NCBI RefSeq assembly: GCF_004402535.1
Contig: NZ_SOEY01000020.1
Span: 1-64,000 of the forward strand
Direction: 5' to 3'
Source of the DNA: Cryobacterium glaciale
GTDB lineage: Bacteria; Actinomycetota; Actinomycetes; Actinomycetales; Microbacteriaceae
Length of the DNA stretch: 64,000 nucleotides
Shown here: positions 33,178-42,752 of the stretch, piece after piece
Numbering within the stretch: position 1 is the first letter of the stretch
How the letters are laid out: every line of letters starts with the position of its first letter
The notes under the pieces: generated by a model
What the model was told of the DNA's origin: nothing
The model's database searches: none
What the model saw: the letters and a program-made list of their open reading frames with translations, nothing else
Position numbers and translations under genes: made by a program

Positions 33178-34344
33178 CTACGCGCCCCAGCCGGCCTGGC
33201 TGCCGCCGACGCGCTCGGCAGCGATGCGCTCCTGGTAACCGGAGCCGGCGTAGGCGGCCATCGGGTCGCCGGCCAGTCCCCGGCCCTCGCGCCAGGCCGC
33301 AAGCGAGGGGCGCACATCGGTGTAGAAGGCATCCATCAGAATGCCGTTTGCGCCGAGCACGTCGCCGGTGTTCTGGGCGAGGGTGAGGGCGTCGCGGTCA
33401 ACGAGCAGCGCGCGGGCGGTCATCTCCTGCACGTTGAGCACCGAGCGAATCTGCCCGGGGATCTTGTCTTCCACGTTGTGGCACTGGTCGAGCATGAACG
33501 CCACGGTCGAATCCGGGCCGTAGCCGCCGCCGCGGATGACCTCGTAGAGAATGCGGAACAGTTGGAACGGATCGGCCGCGCCGACGATGAGGTCGTCGTC
33601 GGCGTAGAACCGCGAGTTGAAGTCGAAGGAGCCGAGCTTGCCGAGGCGCAGCAGCTGGGCCACGATGAATTCGATGTTGGTGCCCGGCGCGTGGTGGCCG
33701 GTGTCGAGGCAGACGCTGGCCTTCTCGCCGAGCGCGACCACCTGCGCGTAGCTGGTTCCCCAGTCAGGAACGTCGGTGTGGTAGAACGCCGGCTCGAAGA
33801 ATTTGTACTCGAGCACGAGGCGGTGGTCATCGCCGAGGCGGGCGTAGATGGTCGCGAGCGACTCGGCGAGGCGGTCCTGGCGGCCGCGGATATCGCCCTG
33901 ACCGGGGTAGTTGGTACCGTCGGCGAGCCAGATCTTGAGGTCTGTCGACCCGGTCTGGTGCATGATCTCGATGCACTCGAAGTGGTGATCGATCGCCTTC
34001 TGCCGCGTTGCCGCGTCGGTGTGGGTCAGGCTGCCGAACTTGTAGGCGTCGTCCTGGAACGTGTTCGAGTTCACGGTGCCGAGCGCGAGGCCCCTATCGG
34101 CGGCGAACGCGCGCAGGGCAGCGTAGTCGTTGACCTTGTCCCAGGGAATGTGCAGGGCTACCTTCGGCGCGAGCCCGGTGTATTCGTTGACCGTCGCCGC
34201 ATCGGAGATCTTCTCCTCGATGGTGCGCGGGGTGCCCGGGGTTCCGAACACCTTGAACCGGGTTCCCGAATTACCGAACGCCCAGGAGGGCAGCTCGATG
34301 GCCTGCGCCTCGAGTTGGGTGAGCACGGCAGCACTGATGGTCAC
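33178..34344 (-). CDS. rhaI: L-rhamnose isomerase
   Basis: A 388-residue TIM-barrel sugar isomerase of the Pseudomonas/Rhizobium-type rhamnose isomerase group. Landmarks are VALHIPWDKVNDY, GTVNSNTFQDDAYKFGSLTH, LKIWLADGTNYPGQGD, LEYKFFEPAFYHTDVPDWG, CLDTGHHAPGTNIE and SFDFNSRFYADDDL, which supply the metal-binding Glu, Asp and His residues. It converts L-rhamnose to L-rhamnulose. GTG 34344 overlaps the mutarotase stop by 4 bp. Length is normal. Confidence 0.95.
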   Translation of the reverse strand: MTISAAVLTQLEAQAIELPSWAFGNSGTRFKVFGTPGTPRTIEEKISDAATVNEYTGLAPKVALHIPWDKVNDYAALRAFAADRGLALGTVNSNTFQDDAYKFGSLTHTDAATRQKAIDHHFECIEIMHQTGSTDLKIWLADGTNYPGQGDIRGRQDRLAESLATIYARLGDDHRLVLEYKFFEPAFYHTDVPDWGTSYAQVVALGEKASVCLDTGHHAPGTNIEFIVAQLLRLGKLGSFDFNSRFYADDDLIVGAADPFQLFRILYEVIRGGGYGPDSTVAFMLDQCHNVEDKIPGQIRSVLNVQEMTARALLVDRDALTLAQNTGDVLGANGILMDAFYTDVRPSLAAWREGRGLAGDPMAAYAGSGYQERIAAERVGGSQAGWGA

Positions 34345-34721
34345 GAGGAACTTCTTTCTGTAGCGGTGGTAATGGCGTCAAGCTGGTCTTCGAGGTGGAA
34401 CACCTCGGTCAGTTGCAGAAACCCGGTGTCGGGGGCGCCGTCGAGTGCGACGAAGAATTCGCCCATTTCGGCCTGCCAGCGGGCGTTGACGGCGGTGGCC
34501 GCCATGCCGGCCTGAGCGGATGCGAGATCCGCCGTTTCGAAGTAGCCGATCAGCAGGCCGTCGGCCCGCAGGAACAGCGAGTAGTTGTTCCAGTCGGTGG
34601 CTTTGAGTGCCCGGAGCATTTCAGGCCAGACCGCGGTATGGCGTCGGCGATATTCGTCGAGACGGTCGGGTTTGACCTGCAACTGGAAGCAGACGCGGTG
34701 TCTAGCTGTGGGGCTCGTCAT
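34341..34721 (-). CDS. rhaM: L-rhamnose mutarotase
   Basis: A 126-residue dimeric alpha/beta-barrel protein that interconverts the anomers of L-rhamnose. It has RVCFQLQVKPDRLDEYRRRHTAVWPEML (catalytic His region), WNNYSLFLRADGLLIGYFE and a C-terminal VFHLED. ATG 34721 is preferred over the longer opening at 34769, which would run through the operator at 34757-34768. It is first in the set mutarotase, isomerase, aldolase, kinase. Confidence 0.93.
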   Translation of the reverse strand: MTSPTARHRVCFQLQVKPDRLDEYRRRHTAVWPEMLRALKATDWNNYSLFLRADGLLIGYFETADLASAQAGMAATAVNARWQAEMGEFFVALDGAPDTGFLQLTEVFHLEDQLDAITTATERSSS

Positions 34722-34756
34722 CGAGTGCTCCTCAGGTGAACGTGGCTGGACAAGAA

Positions 34757-34768
34757 TGAATCGTTTCA
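34757..34768. promoter_or_regulatory. Candidate LacI-type operator before rhaM
   Basis: TGAATCGTTTCA is a palindrome around a central CG with one mismatched pair, typical of LacI-family operators. It lies 36 bp before the rhaM start. Near copies occur before the transporter ATPase (39645-39656), in the binding-protein leader (35970-35981) and before the LacI regulator (39723-39733). Confidence 0.65.
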
Positions 34769-34820
34769 ATCATGCCGGGTGGGTTGAGAAAGTGCAAGGG
34801 TGGAATGCAAAGAGTGCGGC

Positions 34821-34847
34821 CGGATCGGGCATTGGGGCCCCGATCCG
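34821..34847 (-). terminator. Hairpin between the rhamnose transporter and catabolic genes
   Basis: CGGATCGGG (34821-34829) and CCCGATCCG (34839-34847) form perfect 9-bp arms, 56 bp downstream of the binding-protein stop. It probably ends or attenuates the transporter transcript before the rhaM promoter. No T-run is present. Confidence 0.55.
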
Positions 34848-34902
34848 ACCACTTCACAAACTGCAGGAAGTCGAAGTTCTGGTCGAGCTAGTCGGCGATG
34901 AC

Positions 34903-35946
34903 CTAGAAGTCGAAGTCCGCGATGTTGTCCTTGTTGAACTCGTACGGGTCGCCGAGCAGAACGACGCCGTCGGCGCCGACCGTGTAGGTGCCGAGGTCGC
35001 CGGCTTCGAAGGTGTCGCTTTCGGCGCCGGTGATGTCACCCTCGATGAGCGCCTTCGCCGCGTAGGCCGCGAGGTAACCGAGGTCGGCCGGGTTCCACAG
35101 CGCGAACGCGGTGACGGTGCCGTCGGTGACATAGTCGCGCATCTGGTTCGGCGTACCCAGTCCGGTCAGTGCGACCTTGCCCTTGTACTCCGAGGTCTGC
35201 AGGTAACGGGCCGCTGCCGCGATGCCGACGGTGGTTGGCGAGACGATCCCCTTGAGGTTGGGGTGGGTCTGCAGCAGCGCCGCGGTCTTGTCGAACGAGG
35301 TCTGGTCGTCGTCGTCGCCGTAGACGGTCTCCACCACGGTGATGTTGGGGTGGTTGTCGGCGATATCGGACTTCATCAGTTCGATCCAGGCGTTCTGGTT
35401 CGTGGCGTTGGCCGAGGCCGACAGGATGGCGATCTCGCCCGCGTCACCAATCTGTTCGGCGATGAGGTCCACCTGCACCTTGGCGATTCCGGCGGAGTCG
35501 GCCTGGTTGATGAACACGTCGCGGTACTCAGTGTCGGTGTCCGAGTCGTAGGTGACGACCTTGACGCCGGCGTCCCGAGCCTCGTTGAGGGCCCCGCCGA
35601 TCGCCTTCGGGTCATTCGCCGACACGACGATGGCTCCGACGCCCTGCTGGGTGAGCGTGTTGATGTAGCTGACCTGGGCGTCCGGGGTGGCTTCCGACGG
35701 GCCGACCTCGGCGTAGGTGCCGCCGAACTCGCCGATGGCCTTCTCGCCGCCCTTGTCCGAGGTATCGAAGTAGGCGTTGCCGAGGTTCTTCGGCAGGAAC
35801 GTGATGGCGAGGTTGTCGCTGTCGCCGCCGTCCGTGCTGTCGCCGCCGCCTGAGGAGCAGCCGGTGGCTACCAGAGCAATGCTGACGGCAATCGCTGCGA
35901 TTGCTCCGACGCGGGCCTTGCCCGAGCCTTTCTTGTGAAACAACAT
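34903..35946 (-). CDS. rhaS: Rhamnose ABC transporter, substrate-binding lipoprotein
   Basis: A 347-residue sugar-binding protein of the RhaS/ribose-binding type. A lipoprotein signal ends in ALVATGC (cysteine near residue 30), followed by a Ser/Gly/Asp-rich linker. The mature domain has ITFLPKNLGNAYFDTSDKGG, GAIVVSANDPKAIGGAL and GTPNQMRDYV. Position after the ATPase and two permeases, and next to rhamnose enzymes, supports rhamnose as substrate. The TGAATCGATGTG word at 35970-35981, just upstream, may be a second operator. Confidence 0.92.
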   Translation of the reverse strand: MLFHKKGSGKARVGAIAAIAVSIALVATGCSSGGGDSTDGGDSDNLAITFLPKNLGNAYFDTSDKGGEKAIGEFGGTYAEVGPSEATPDAQVSYINTLTQQGVGAIVVSANDPKAIGGALNEARDAGVKVVTYDSDTDTEYRDVFINQADSAGIAKVQVDLIAEQIGDAGEIAILSASANATNQNAWIELMKSDIADNHPNITVVETVYGDDDDQTSFDKTAALLQTHPNLKGIVSPTTVGIAAAARYLQTSEYKGKVALTGLGTPNQMRDYVTDGTVTAFALWNPADLGYLAAYAAKALIEGDITGAESDTFEAGDLGTYTVGADGVVLLGDPYEFNKDNIADFDF

Positions 35947-36010
35947 CGTTGTTCTTCCTTTCGTTGAAGTGAATCGATGTGATTGCATCGACGAGTCGTT
36001 CGTCCCTGGC

Positions 36011-37066
36011 TTACGCCGGGGGGGTGCCGGTATCGACTCGTCTGATTCTCCTGGGCTGGGAACGCTGTTTGTGCAGCCAGAACAGGAAGCTGGTGGACAC
36101 CACCGAGAGCACGAGGAGCACTCCGGTGATGATGTTGATGACATCGGACGTGACATTGGCCAGACGCAGCGCGCTGCCGAGTACGCCGATGAGTAGAACG
36201 CCGGCGATGACGCCGTGCAGGGCGCCGCGACCGCCGAAGATCGAGACCCCGCCGAGCAACACTGCGGCGATGACCTGCAGCTCGAGGCCGGTGGCGTTGT
36301 CGCCGCGTGCGCTTCCGAAGCGCAGCGTGTAGTAGATGCCGGCAAACGCCGAAACTGCCCCGGCGACGACGAACAGGATGAACTTGGTGCGGTTCACGTT
36401 GACGCCGGAGAAGGTCGCTGCTTCGGAGCTCAAGCCGATGGCGAACACGCCCCGACCGAACGGGGTGAAGTGCAGCACGATCGCGAAGATGGCCAGCAAA
36501 ATGAGGAACGGAATGGTGATGCTCGGAATCGGGGTACCCGGAATTTTCGACTTGGCCAGCGTGGTCCAGAACTCGTTGAAGTCGGTGACCGCCGTGGTGC
36601 CGAGCAGACCGACCGCGAGGCCGCGGTACAGGGCCAGGGTGCCGATCGTCACCGCGAGCGACGGCAGGCCGACGACAGTGACGAGAAACCCGTTGAGCGC
36701 GCCGCCGAGGGCTCCGGCGACGATCGCGATGAACGCGGCGGCCGGAATCGGCAGCCCGGCCTGGTGCAGGGTGCCGAGCAGCACGCTGCTGAGGCCGACG
36801 ACGCTCGCCACCGAGAGGTCGATCTCCCCGGTGATGATGATCAGGGTCATCGGCAAGGCGATGAGCAGGATCGGTGCCACGTCGAGCAGGAGGTAGGTGA
36901 TCGTGATGGGGTTGTCGAAGTTGCGTACCGAGAGCATGGCAACGACGATGACGACGGCGAGCAGCACGATGATGGCGCTCTCGCGGTTGACGAGCAGGCG
37001 GCGCCAGAGCGGCTGGCCGTAGTCGCGGTAGACGCGGGTCGGGGTGACGGTGGTGGTGTTAGTCAT
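36011..37066 (-). CDS. rhaQ: Rhamnose ABC transporter, permease 2
   Basis: A 351-residue permease of the ribose/RhaP-RhaQ type (BPD_transp_2 family). It has about eight to ten helices, the conserved LIIITGEIDLSVASVVGLSSV segment and the ATPase-coupling region GLSSEAATFSGVNVNRTKFI. Its ATG (37066) lies inside the end of the first permease gene, an 8-bp overlap. It pairs with the permease at 37059-38093 to form the channel. Confidence 0.92.
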   Translation of the reverse strand: MTNTTTVTPTRVYRDYGQPLWRRLLVNRESAIIVLLAVVIVVAMLSVRNFDNPITITYLLLDVAPILLIALPMTLIIITGEIDLSVASVVGLSSVLLGTLHQAGLPIPAAAFIAIVAGALGGALNGFLVTVVGLPSLAVTIGTLALYRGLAVGLLGTTAVTDFNEFWTTLAKSKIPGTPIPSITIPFLILLAIFAIVLHFTPFGRGVFAIGLSSEAATFSGVNVNRTKFILFVVAGAVSAFAGIYYTLRFGSARGDNATGLELQVIAAVLLGGVSIFGGRGALHGVIAGVLLIGVLGSALRLANVTSDVINIITGVLLVLSVVSTSFLFWLHKQRSQPRRIRRVDTGTPPA

Positions 37067-38093
37067 TGGAGTCGTCCCTCGATTCGAGAAGTTTGCGGGA
37101 TTGTCGCAGGGCGAGCAAGCGGTCGAGCACGATCGCGCCGATGATCAGCGCACCGACGACGGCCCGCTGCCAGAAGTCCTGCACCCCGAGAATCGGGAGC
37201 GCCCGGTTGATGGTGAGCAACAACACCGCGCCGATCGCAGCGCCCCAGACCGTTCCGCTTCCACCGAAGATGGCCACGCCGCCGATGACCGCTGCCGCCA
37301 CGGCGTCAAGTTCCAGCCCACTGCCGGCCTGCGAGTTGATGGTGCCGTACCGCGCGGCGTAGAGCACTCCGGCCAGCCCGGTGAGGGCGCCGCAGGCGAT
37401 GAAGGCTACGAGGATGCGCTTGGTCACCTTGAGACCGTAGAGTTCAGCGGCCGCCGGCTCGGAGCCGATCGCATAGAACTCCCGGCCGCCCCGGGTATTG
37501 CGCATGTACCAGCCAGCGGCGATGAGCACGATGAGGGCGATGATGGTGAGCAGGGGAATGGAGAGGTACTCCGTTGTGCCCAGCGCCAGGAAGTTCTTGG
37601 GCATGTCCGAAGCGTTGATGCGGTCACTCCCGGCCCAGAGCACGTTCACGCCACGGTAGGCGTACAGCGTGCCGAGGGTGATCACGAGGGCCGGTACCTT
37701 GGCGAAGGCAACGAGGGCACCGTTGATCAGGCCGAGCACGGCGCCGAAGGCGATTCCCGCCAGGAACACCACGATGATCGGGATGCCGGGCACGTCGAGG
37801 AATAGCCGGCCGGTCAGGTAGGCGGTCAGTCCGAGAGTGGAACCGACCGACAGGTCGACGCTGCGGGTGATGATCACGATGGCCTGGCCCACGGCGACGA
37901 GGATCAGAATTGAGGGGGTGAGCAGCAGATCACGAAAACCGTCGGAGCTGAACAGAAAGTTCGGATTCTTGATGGTCGTCACGACGATCACGAGCAAGAG
38001 GGCGAGCAGAATGCTCGTCTCCCGGGCGCGAAGAAAGACTCCGAGGCCGTGCAGAACCACGTTCGGTGCGGGCTTGACGGTCAACGTGCTCAC
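37059..38093 (-). CDS. rhaP: Rhamnose ABC transporter, permease 1
   Basis: A 344-residue permease paralogous to its downstream neighbour. Diagnostic segments are [37 protein letters not shown] and the coupling loop [20 protein letters not shown], then [19 protein letters not shown] 38093 overlaps the ATPase stop by 4 bp. Together with the ATPase and the second permease it completes a ribose-class importer. Confidence 0.93.
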   Translation of the reverse strand: MSTLTVKPAPNVVLHGLGVFLRARETSILLALLLVIVVTTIKNPNFLFSSDGFRDLLLTPSILILVAVGQAIVIITRSVDLSVGSTLGLTAYLTGRLFLDVPGIPIIVVFLAGIAFGAVLGLINGALVAFAKVPALVITLGTLYAYRGVNVLWAGSDRINASDMPKNFLALGTTEYLSIPLLTIIALIVLIAAGWYMRNTRGGREFYAIGSEPAAAELYGLKVTKRILVAFIACGALTGLAGVLYAARYGTINSQAGSGLELDAVAAAVIGGVAIFGGSGTVWGAAIGAVLLLTINRALPILGVQDFWQRAVVGALIIGAIVLDRLLALRQSRKLLESRDDSND

Positions 38094-39613
38094 GAGTGGG
38101 TCTCCGATGCGTGGGTCGCGGCGTACATGACCGTCTCGGATGTCGCATCCGCTCGGCTGATTTCGGCGGTGATGCGACCTTCACGCATGACCAATACCCG
38201 GTCGGCCATGCCCAGCACTTCGGGAAGCTCCGACGAGATCATCAGAATGGCGAGGCCCTGGCCGGCCAGTTCGGAGAGCAGGCGGTGGACTTCGGCCTTG
38301 GTGCCCACATCGATGCCGCGGGTGGGTTCGTCAATAATGAGCACCCTCGGGTTGGTGGCGAGCCACTTGGCCAGCACGACCTTTTGCTGGTTGCCGCCGC
38401 TGAGGGTGCCGACGATGGCATCGAGGGCGTTGGTCTTCACCTCGAGGCGGCTGGCCCAGATGCGCGCGGCAGCGTTTTCGGCGGTCGACGTGAGCAGGCC
38501 GGACTGGACCAGGCTGCGCTGAATCGCCATGGTGGTGTTGCGTGCCACGGTGGAATCGACCACCAGGCCCTGTTTGCGGCGGTCCTCCGGCACCAGTGCA
38601 AGTCCGAGGTTCATGGCGGCGACCGGGTTGCGGCGCGGCACGCGCGTGCCGCTGATCGAGACGGAACCGCGATCGTAGCGGTCGATGCCGAACACCGCGC
38701 GGGCGACCTCGCTGCGGCCGGCGCCGACCAGTCCGGCCAGGCCGACGATCTCACCGGCCCGTACCGAGAAGCTGATGTCGTGGAACAGCCCGGCGACACT
38801 GAGGCCACTGACTTCGAGCACGACGTCTCCGATGGGTGCGACCGTCTTCGGAAACAGCTCGGTGACGTCGCGGCCGACCATACGGCGCACGATCTCGGCC
38901 ACGCTGGTGTCTTCGATGCTGTCGGTCGAGATGTATTCGCCGTCGCGCATGACCGTGATCATGTCGCACAGGGCGAAGACCTCGTCGAAGCGGTGCGAGA
39001 TGAACACGAGGGCGCGACCCTCGTCACGCAGGCTGCGGGCGACAGCGAACAGCCGCTCGACCTCGACGCCACTCAGGGCTGCTGTCGGCTCGTCCATGAT
39101 GAGCACACGGGCATCAAGAGAAATGGCCTTGGCAATCTCGATGATCTGCTGGTCCGCGATCGAGAGCCCCTCGGCCGGTCGGTCAGGGTCGATGCGCACG
39201 GCGAGGCGACCGAAAAGTTCCTCGACCTCGGCCCGCATGGCCTTGCGATCGATGCGGCCGAACCGGTTCGTGGGCTGGCGGCCCATGAAGATGTTCTCCG
39301 TCACCGACAGGTCGGGAAACAGGGTGGGTTCCTGGTAGATCACGGCGATGCCGGAGGCCTTGGATTCCGCGGTCGACTTGAAGTTCACCGTTTCGCCGCG
39401 CAGCAGAAAATCGCCGGCGTCGCGCTGGTACAGACCGGCGATGATTTTGACGAGGGTGGACTTGCCCGCACCGTTCTCTCCGACCAGGGCGTGGATGGAG
39501 TTCAGCTGCACGGTGAGGTTCGCGTCCTGCAGCGCCACGACGGCGCCGAACGACTTGGCGACCCCGCGCAACTCGAGTGCGGCGGGTCCGGCTGTACCGG
39601 GACTAATCGACAT
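38090..39613 (-). CDS. rhaT: Rhamnose ABC transporter, duplicated ATPase
   Basis: A 507-residue ATPase with two nucleotide-binding domains, as in RbsA/RhaT. Domain one has Walker [18 protein letters not shown]-loop [12 protein letters not shown] and Walker [14 protein letters not shown]. Domain two has the degenerate Walker [17 protein letters not shown], signature [16 protein letters not shown] and Walker [18 protein letters not shown] 39613 is chosen; the preceding frame to 39673 covers the candidate operator. It is the first gene of the transporter operon and divergent from the LacI regulator. Confidence 0.94.
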   Translation of the reverse strand: MSISPGTAGPAALELRGVAKSFGAVVALQDANLTVQLNSIHALVGENGAGKSTLVKIIAGLYQRDAGDFLLRGETVNFKSTAESKASGIAVIYQEPTLFPDLSVTENIFMGRQPTNRFGRIDRKAMRAEVEELFGRLAVRIDPDRPAEGLSIADQQIIEIAKAISLDARVLIMDEPTAALSGVEVERLFAVARSLRDEGRALVFISHRFDEVFALCDMITVMRDGEYISTDSIEDTSVAEIVRRMVGRDVTELFPKTVAPIGDVVLEVSGLSVAGLFHDISFSVRAGEIVGLAGLVGAGRSEVARAVFGIDRYDRGSVSISGTRVPRRNPVAAMNLGLALVPEDRRKQGLVVDSTVARNTTMAIQRSLVQSGLLTSTAENAAARIWASRLEVKTNALDAIVGTLSGGNQQKVVLAKWLATNPRVLIIDEPTRGIDVGTKAEVHRLLSELAGQGLAILMISSELPEVLGMADRVLVMREGRITAEISRADATSETVMYAATHASETHS

Positions 39614-39644
39614 TGATGGGCCTATTCGTAGTGCGACGAAGAAT

Positions 39645-39733
39645 TGAATCGTTTTAATGAAGCGGTGTTCCAAAATATATGGCCGCGCGGGATCGGTGTC
39701 AAGCGCTACGCCATCACAGTTTTGAAACGTTCG
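39645..39733. promoter_or_regulatory. Divergent rhamnose promoter region with two LacI-type half-palindromes
   Basis: TGAATCGTTTTA at 39645-39656 differs in one base from the rhaM operator and lies 32 bp before the ATPase start. TGAAACGTTCG at 39723-39733 shares TGAAACG with the reverse complement of that operator and lies 81 bp before the LacI start. The two flank an AT-rich stretch (39655-39690), suggesting control of both divergent promoters. Confidence 0.55.
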
Positions 39734-39813
39734 TAGTAGCGTCGCGGGTGCGAGAGAATATCTTCTGTAACGGGGCCGACGTCGTGCCCACTGATTGGGA
39801 TCCGGGGTAACAA

Positions 39814-40833
39814 ATGGATGTGACGGTGAGCGTGCGCGATGTGGCCGCCCTGGCCCAGGTCTCTGTGGGGACGGTTTCCAACGTTATGAACCGGCCCGAA
39901 AAGGTCTCACCCGCCACCGTCGCCCGCGTGCAGTCGGCGATCGACCAGCTGGGTTTCGTGCGCAATGACGCCGCCCGGCAGCTGCGCGCCGGTCGCAGCC
40001 GGAGTCTCGGGCTCGTCGTGCTCGACGTGGCCAACCCGTTCTTCACCGACCTCGCTCGAGGTGCCGAGGATCGGGCGGCCGAAGCCGGACTCGCTGTTCT
40101 GCTCGGCAACACCGACGACAACCTGGCCCGGGAGGCCGCCTACCTCGATCTATTCGAAGAGCAGCGGGTGCACGGGGTGCTGATCTCCCCACTCGGAGAC
40201 ATCGGCGAGCGACTCACCCGATTGCGGGCCCGCGGGACGCCGACCGTGCTGGTCGACCGCCAAACGGAGGACCGGAGTTTCTCCTCGGTGGCGGTCGACG
40301 ACGTTGCCGGTGGACGACTCGCGGCGCAGCACCTGCTGTCCATCGGACGAACGCGCCTCGCCTTCGTCGGCGGGCCGAGCAGCATTCGGCAGGTGGTCGA
40401 CCGGCTGCAGGGGGCGCGCAATGCCGTCGCGGAGCATCCGCTCGCCTCGATCGAGGTCGTCGACACCGACGCACTGTCGGTACTGGCCGGTCGGGCCGCA
40501 GGCGAGCGCCTCCTGGAGCGTCCGCCGGGAGACCGGCCTGACGCCATTTTCGCCGCCAACGACCTGCTCGCCATCGGCGTTCTGCAGGCGCTCAATATGC
40601 GCGGCGACCTGCACGTGCCCCGCGAAATCGCCCTGATCGGCTACGACGACATCGCGTTTGCGGCCGCCGCCGTGGTGCCGCTGTCGTCGATCCGCCAGCC
40701 GAGCGTGCTGATCGGCTATACCGCCGTCGACCTGCTGCTGCGCGAGGCCGAGGGAGGCGCTGAGTTCGCGCACGAACAGATCGTGTTCCAGCCGGAGCTG
40801 GTCATTCGAGAGTCCACCGCCACCAAATTTTAG
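39814..40833 (+). CDS. LacI-family regulator, probable rhamnose repressor
   Basis: A 339-residue LacI/GalR protein. The N-terminal helix-turn-helix and hinge are [34 protein letters not shown] followed by [17 protein letters not shown], here cited in parts. The periplasmic-binding-like sugar domain runs to the end, with [19 protein letters not shown] and [13 protein letters not shown]. It is divergent from the rhamnose transporter operon, and LacI-type palindromes lie at three rha promoters. It therefore most likely represses the locus and is released by L-rhamnose or a catabolite. Confidence 0.9.
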   Translation: MDVTVSVRDVAALAQVSVGTVSNVMNRPEKVSPATVARVQSAIDQLGFVRNDAARQLRAGRSRSLGLVVLDVANPFFTDLARGAEDRAAEAGLAVLLGNTDDNLAREAAYLDLFEEQRVHGVLISPLGDIGERLTRLRARGTPTVLVDRQTEDRSFSSVAVDDVAGGRLAAQHLLSIGRTRLAFVGGPSSIRQVVDRLQGARNAVAEHPLASIEVVDTDALSVLAGRAAGERLLERPPGDRPDAIFAANDLLAIGVLQALNMRGDLHVPREIALIGYDDIAFAAAAVVPLSSIRQPSVLIGYTAVDLLLREAEGGAEFAHEQIVFQPELVIRESTATKF

Positions 40834-40907
40834 TGACCGGGCCCGGGCCCGGTCACTGGGCCCACGATAGAACATGGGCCCGCTTTCCGGGCCCGGGCCC
40901 GGAAAGC
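40832..40907. repeat. Tripartite GC palindromic element, copy 2 (76 bp)
   Basis: Three palindromes lie end to end without gaps: 40832-40857 (26 bp, perfect, outer bases AGTGACC and GGTCACT), 40858-40881 (GGGCCC, 12-base spacer ACGATAGAACAT, GGGCCC), and 40882-40907 (26 bp, perfect, outer bases GCTTTCC and GGAAAGC). Both outer palindromes share the centre CGGGCCCGGGCCCG. The element fills the whole gap between the convergent LacI and MFS genes. The middle part matches copy 1 at 13875-13898 in 23 of 24 bases. Confidence 0.95.
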
Positions 40908-40908
40908 A

Positions 40909-42240
40909 CTAGCGGGGCGCGGTGGCCTCGACGATCGCGATCTCGCGGGTGGCTGTCTCGCGATTGAGCGCGGCGGCTTCCTCGCGTCCGTCGCCGGCGT
41001 GCAGCACGCGCACCCGCGGTGCGGTGAACGGATGCAGCTGCACCCGCAGTCGGCGATACCGCACCATCCAGAACAGCACGACGGCTGCGGCCAGCACGCC
41101 CGAGATAGCGGCAAGGCCGAGCGCCCAACGGGGGCCGAAGGCATCCGCTACCCAGCCGACGAGCGGCGCGCCGAGGGGAGTGCCGCCCACGAAGATAGCC
41201 ATGTACAGCGCCATCACGCGGCCCCGCATCTCGGGCCGGGTCGTGGTCTGCACGTAGGCGTTCGCCGTCGTCATGAGAGTGAGCGACGACAGACCGACCA
41301 AAACCAGAGATATGGCGAAACTGGCATACGTCGGCATGATGGCCGACAGTCCGCAGGCCAGACCGAACAGGGCAGCACCCAGCACCACGAGACGCATGCG
41401 GGCGCGGCTGCGTCGGGCGGCCAGGAGCGCGCCGACGACGGCGCCAATGGCCATGATCGAGCTGAGCAGGCCGAACTCTGCGGCCCCCCGGCCGAACTCG
41501 ATCGTAGCCATGGTCGAGGTGAAGATGGCGAAGTTGAGGCCGAAAGTGCCGATCAGAAAGACCGCGATCATGACGACGACGATGTCGCTCCGGCCGCGTA
41601 CGTAGCGGAAGCCCGCCAGGAGCTGCCCGCGCTCGCGGGAGACCGTCGGCTGGCGGCGCAGCTGGTGCGTGCGCAGCAGGGTCATCGCGAGGACCGTCGC
41701 CGCAAAGGTGACCGCGTTGATCATGAACACCCACCCCGCCCCGACGGCGACCGTGAGCAGTCCGGCAGCGGCCGGTCCGATCAGGCGTGCGCCGTGGAAC
41801 GAGGCCGAGTTGAGGGCGACCGCGTTCGAGAGGTTGTCTTCAGCGACGAGCTCCGAGACGAAGGCCTGGCGGGCCGGCGCGTCGATCGCGGCGACGACGC
41901 CGAGCCCGAGTGCGAACAGGTAGACGTGCCAGAGCTGAGCCACCTCGAGCACGGTCAGAATGCCGAGGCCGAGGGCCAGCAGCCCCATCAGGGCCTGGGT
42001 GAGAATGAGCAGCTTGCGCCGGTTGAACCGGTCGGCGATCAGTCCGGACCAGGGCATGAGCACCAGCTGCGGACCGAGTTGCAGGGCCATCGTGAAGCCG
42101 ACCGCCGTGGCGTCGTAGTCGGTGAGCTGGGTCAGCACGATCCAGTCCTGCGCGGTGCGCTGCATCCAGGTGCCGATGTTCGACACCAGGGCCCCGGCGA
42201 ACCAGATGCGGTAATTAACGACGCTCAAGGAGCGGAACAT
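40909..42240 (-). CDS. MFS transporter (DHA3-like exporter)
   Basis: A 443-residue major facilitator protein with about twelve helices. It begins SLSVVNYRIWFAGALVSNIGTWMQRTAQDWIV, the entry typical of the EntS/DHA3 group, and has the loop 2-3 motif GLIADRFNRRKLL. The C-terminal 60 residues are hydrophilic. ATG 42240 lies 5 bp after the MarR stop, so the pair is co-transcribed; such pairs are usually drug or metabolite exporters under MarR control. Substrate unknown. Confidence 0.9.
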   Translation of the reverse strand: MFRSLSVVNYRIWFAGALVSNIGTWMQRTAQDWIVLTQLTDYDATAVGFTMALQLGPQLVLMPWSGLIADRFNRRKLLILTQALMGLLALGLGILTVLEVAQLWHVYLFALGLGVVAAIDAPARQAFVSELVAEDNLSNAVALNSASFHGARLIGPAAAGLLTVAVGAGWVFMINAVTFAATVLAMTLLRTHQLRRQPTVSRERGQLLAGFRYVRGRSDIVVVMIAVFLIGTFGLNFAIFTSTMATIEFGRGAAEFGLLSSIMAIGAVVGALLAARRSRARMRLVVLGAALFGLACGLSAIMPTYASFAISLVLVGLSSLTLMTTANAYVQTTTRPEMRGRVMALYMAIFVGGTPLGAPLVGWVADAFGPRWALGLAAISGVLAAAVVLFWMVRYRRLRVQLHPFTAPRVRVLHAGDGREEAAALNRETATREIAIVEATAPR

Positions 42241-42245
42241 GGCAC

Positions 42246-42749
42246 TCAACTGTCGGCGAGCTCCTTCATGATCAGTGTCGCGTCGGCGAGAACCCGGTGT
42301 TGTTCGGGGCTCAGCTGCGCGACGCGCTGCACCAGCCAGGCATCTCGACGCTTGCGGGTTTCGGTCATCATGGCGGCGGCGGCATCCGTTGTGCTGAGCA
42401 CGATCTTGCGGCCGTCGAGCGTGGAGTCGGTGCGGGTGACGAGTCCGGCATCGACGAGGCACTTCACGGTGCGGGTCATCGATGGCGGGGTGACCCGCTC
42501 GAACTCGCTGAGTTCGGTGAGCGTCAGCGGGCCGTGCACGTAGAGCACGCCGAGTGCCGAGAATTGGCCGCTGCCCAGCTCGTTTTCGGCCTTCTCCTGG
42601 CGCAGGCGACGGGCCAGGCGGCCATTGGCCAGTCGAAATTCGTGGCTGAGTTCGGCGGTGTTGTTCGCGGCGGTGGGCTGGCCGTCTTCAGTTAGCTGCG
42701 ACTTGATGACACCGAGGGCTGCGGTCTTGGGGTGCATTCGCGATTCCAT
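42246..42749 (-). CDS. MarR-family transcriptional regulator
   Basis: A 167-residue MarR protein. The winged helix is seen as SGQFSALGVLYVHGPLTLTELSE then ERVTPPSMTRTVKCLVDAGLV and the wing TDSTLDGRKIVLSTT. It leads the operon with the MFS exporter. A perfect 13-bp inverted repeat begins 4 bp upstream of its start (42753-42784), the probable autoregulatory site. An internal ATG at 42737 is an alternative start. Confidence 0.9.
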   Translation of the reverse strand: MESRMHPKTAALGVIKSQLTEDGQPTAANNTAELSHEFRLANGRLARRLRQEKAENELGSGQFSALGVLYVHGPLTLTELSEFERVTPPSMTRTVKCLVDAGLVTRTDSTLDGRKIVLSTTDAAAAMMTETRKRRDAWLVQRVAQLSPEQHRVLADATLIMKELADS

Positions 42750-42752
42750 AGA

